64,000 nucleotides of DNA, from assembly GCA_900696465.1 (NCBI GenBank), contig CAADGE010000035.1, forward strand, positions 1 to 64,000. The letters are read 5' to 3'. Each line of letters opens with the position of its first letter. The stretch's first letter is position 1. Source of the stretch: an uncultured Planctomycetota bacterium. GTDB lineage: Bacteria; Planctomycetota; Phycisphaerae; UBA1845; UTPLA1. The notes under the pieces are model-generated. The model saw only the letters and a program-made list of their open reading frames with translations. It ran no database searches and was not told the origin of the DNA. Below are positions 61,239 through 64,000 of the stretch, in pieces. Made by a program: the position numbers and the translations under genes.

Positions 61239-61721
61239 ATGACCGAAGCGAACCGACAGGACGTGGCACGGGCGCTGGGACGTCTGCCCAGCGGCTGCGC
61301 GATCCTGACCGCCCGGGCCGAAGGCCGTCGGACGGGCATACTTGCATCGTGGGTGCAGCAGGCGGCTTTTGAGCCGCCGATGTTGAGCGTCGCGCTGAAG
61401 AAGGATCGGCCGATCGGTGATCTGATCCGTCGATCGGGGGAGTTCGTGGTCAACGTACTCGGCGAGAATCCGACGGCGATGTTCAAGCACTTCGGCAAGG
61501 GCTTTTCGCCGGAGGAGGACGCGTTTGCGGGTTTGTCGGCGCGCGAGGTGGCCTGCGGAATCGAGATCGCCGACCAGATCGCGCGACTGTCCGTGAAGCT
61601 GCGCGGATCGCTCGATGCGGGCGATCATGAAGTATTCGTTGGCGAGGTGGTCGAGGCGTCGGCCGGCACGGAATTAATGCCGCCGTACGTCCATGTTCGG
61701 AAGAACGGTTTGTCTTATTGA
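61239..61721 (+). CDS. Flavin reductase-like protein
   Basis: 160 residues. Flavin reductase-like FMN-binding split barrel: ALGRLPSGCAILTARAEG, GILASWVQQAAFEPPMLSVAL and GEFVVNVLGE are the typical FMN-contacting strands. The closest subgroup is the one fused to diflavin flavodoxins in cyanobacteria. Predicted cytoplasmic NAD(P)H:FMN reductase, perhaps giving reduced flavin to another oxidoreductase. A longer purine stretch (GAAAGGAAGGA) precedes the ATG. The permease gene begins 38 bp after the stop. Confidence 0.85.
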   Translation: MTEANRQDVARALGRLPSGCAILTARAEGRRTGILASWVQQAAFEPPMLSVALKKDRPIGDLIRRSGEFVVNVLGENPTAMFKHFGKGFSPEEDAFAGLSAREVACGIEIADQIARLSVKLRGSLDAGDHEVFVGEVVEASAGTELMPPYVHVRKNGLSY

Positions 61722-61759
61722 GCAACGGCGGCACGTCGAACAGCCGCCGCAGGTCGTCC

Positions 61760-62977
<1,218 letters not shown>

Positions 62978-63064
62978 GCGGCGGTCGGCGACCGCGGAGG
63001 CCGATGCGCGAACTGGTGCGGACCTGCGACACCTCGGTCAGGATCGACCGAATCCGGAACAAAG

Positions 63065-63715
63065 TTATTGCAGAAAGGGGTTGCAACGGCGCTCGTTGCC
63101 GATCGTGGTGACGGGACCGTGACCGGAATAAACCCTTGTTTCATCCGGCAGGGCAAGCAGTTTCTCGCGGATGTTTCGGATCAGCCGGTTGTGGTTGGAA
63201 TGATGGAAATCCGTCCGGCCGATGGACCCCTCAAACAGGGCGTCTCCGACGATCACCACGCCCGCGACGGCGCAGTAGAGTGCCCGGCCGCCGGGCGAAT
63301 GACCCGAGACATCCAGCACATGCCAGGTTGAGCCGTCCAGGGTCAGCTCTGAACCGGGGACCAGGTCGCGCGTTTCAGTGATGCCCGGCGCGAAGGGGGC
63401 GCCGAGGCCAGTGGAGAGGTTTTCGCGGGCGTCGGTCAATGCGGCGGCTTCCTCTCGTGCGATGAAGATGGGCAGCTCGCAATATGCCTGGCGGATCTCG
63501 GGCACGCCGGCGATGTGATCGGCGTGTCCGTGTGTCAGAACGATGGCGTCGGGCTGAAGTCGCCGCTCACCGATGCGACGAAGCATCTGCGCGGCCGAGG
63601 GTGGCAGGCCGGGATCGATGATCCAGCAGGGGCCGCCGTCTCGCCGCCAGACAAGGTATGCATTCTCGCCGAAACTCGGATCGACGAAGGCCTCAATCTG
63701 AATCGTGTCGTTCAT
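63065..63715 (-). CDS. MBL-fold metallohydrolase (glyoxalase II-like)
   Basis: 216 residues from ATG 63715. The metal motif T-H-G-H-A-D-H-I lies at about residue 60. Further metal ligands are His in DVSGHSPGG, Asp in VIVGDALFEGSIGR and His in YSGHGPVTTIG, so two zinc sites are complete. The short form without the C-terminal helical domain of true glyoxalase II suits persulfide dioxygenase or general thioesterase relatives. Starts with a clear soluble N-terminus (MNDTIQIEAFVDPSFGENAY). Confidence 0.9.
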   Translation of the reverse strand: MNDTIQIEAFVDPSFGENAYLVWRRDGGPCWIIDPGLPPSAAQMLRRIGERRLQPDAIVLTHGHADHIAGVPEIRQAYCELPIFIAREEAAALTDARENLSTGLGAPFAPGITETRDLVPGSELTLDGSTWHVLDVSGHSPGGRALYCAVAGVVIVGDALFEGSIGRTDFHHSNHNRLIRNIREKLLALPDETRVYSGHGPVTTIGNERRCNPFLQ

Positions 63716-63817
63716 GTTCGAAATTACCTGCCGCCTCCTGTACGGATGGATGATAGTGGCGGACGGCGGCAATGAGGAGCGGGCAGGACGGGATAATGAG
63801 TCTGCTGAGAAATGGCG

Positions 63818-64000
63818 TCAGCGCGCGTCGTCGGGACGCGAAGCGGTCAGACCGATCAGCCGATTGCCGTCCATCAGCAGCAGAGAATGATCGCGAAGTA
63901 TCATCCCCCCGAAGGAATCGATTGGTTCCGTGAGCAGCTCGCCGGAATCGGTCATCGGCAGTTCCGTACCGGAGGCAAGGTCGTAGCGGCGAATGCGATA
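63818..64000 (-). CDS. C-terminal fragment of a beta-propeller-like protein (5' end beyond window)
   Basis: The minus-strand frame enters from the right edge and stops at 63818-63820, giving the last 60 residues. They read as propeller-type strands (RRYDLASGTELPMTD, MILRDHSLLLMDGNRLIGL), as in PQQ-like or WD40-like repeats. The rest of the protein is outside the window, so no function can be given. Confidence 0.6.
   Translation of the reverse strand, partial: YRIRRYDLASGTELPMTDSGELLTEPIDSFGGMILRDHSLLLMDGNRLIGLTASRPDDAR

Overview
The window looks like a piece of a Planctomycetota chromosome, probably from the Phycisphaerae side of the phylum. The evidence is GC-rich coding sequence, very large secreted proteins built from thrombospondin type 3 (TSP3), HYR-like, cohesin-like and dockerin-like modules, a Ser/Thr kinase fused to TPRs, many lipoproteins, and no long conserved operons. 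No rRNA, tRNA, CRISPR array, transposase or phage gene was recognised. The taxonomic call is inference from gene content.

Region 1 (1-14.2 kb) is a cluster of giant calcium-binding-type secreted proteins. A partial minus-strand gene carries MopE-like and TSP3 repeats. Three plus-strand genes follow: a 2296-aa protein (lamin-tail, TSP3, cohesin-like, alternating HYR and Cys-rich modules, dockerin-like end), a 1074-aa protein (cohesin-like domain plus 22 exact 99-bp TSP3-like units and a C-terminal membrane anchor), and a 596-aa paralogue with a dockerin-like end. Strong hairpins separate the plus-strand genes. A 394-bp gap after them holds a compact set of palindromes.

Region 2 (14.2-22.1 kb) is a minus-strand envelope module: a CsgG-like/TPR lipoprotein, a triple-LPP20 protein, two very small lipoproteins and a larger unknown lipoprotein. 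It is followed by rplU without rpmA and by a plus-strand dockerin-bearing lipoprotein. Regions 1 and 2 together could make, export and anchor an extracellular scaffold; this is a hypothesis.

Region 3 (22.1-37.5 kb) has a minus-strand run of a membrane-anchored GspE-like ATPase with a broken Walker A motif, a CvpA-like membrane protein, an HtrA protease and apt. After it come a dUTPase-like gene, a kinase-TPR protein, glutamate dehydrogenase, a glycosyltransferase divergent from an asparagine synthase, and trmB-yidD plus a small membrane protein.

Region 4 (37.5-52.7 kb) holds murJ, a class III aminotransferase, a ribbon-helix-helix/zinc protein coupled to a CPBP protease, a B12-type radical SAM protein, a CAP-domain lipoprotein, a DUF2807 lipoprotein, a fatty acid desaturase, an RRM protein, a GT2 glycosyltransferase, an MFS-acyltransferase fusion and a soluble histidine kinase.

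Region 5 (52.7-64 kb) holds rpsO-pnp with a strong terminator, a single-domain response regulator, an esterase-PKD lipoprotein, an MFS transporter, a transaldolase, a GT39-like membrane glycosyltransferase, a flavin reductase, a MacB-like permease, an MBL-fold hydrolase and a partial gene at the right edge. Several neighbouring convergent genes overlap or nearly touch at their 3' ends, and two genes appear to have leaderless promoters.
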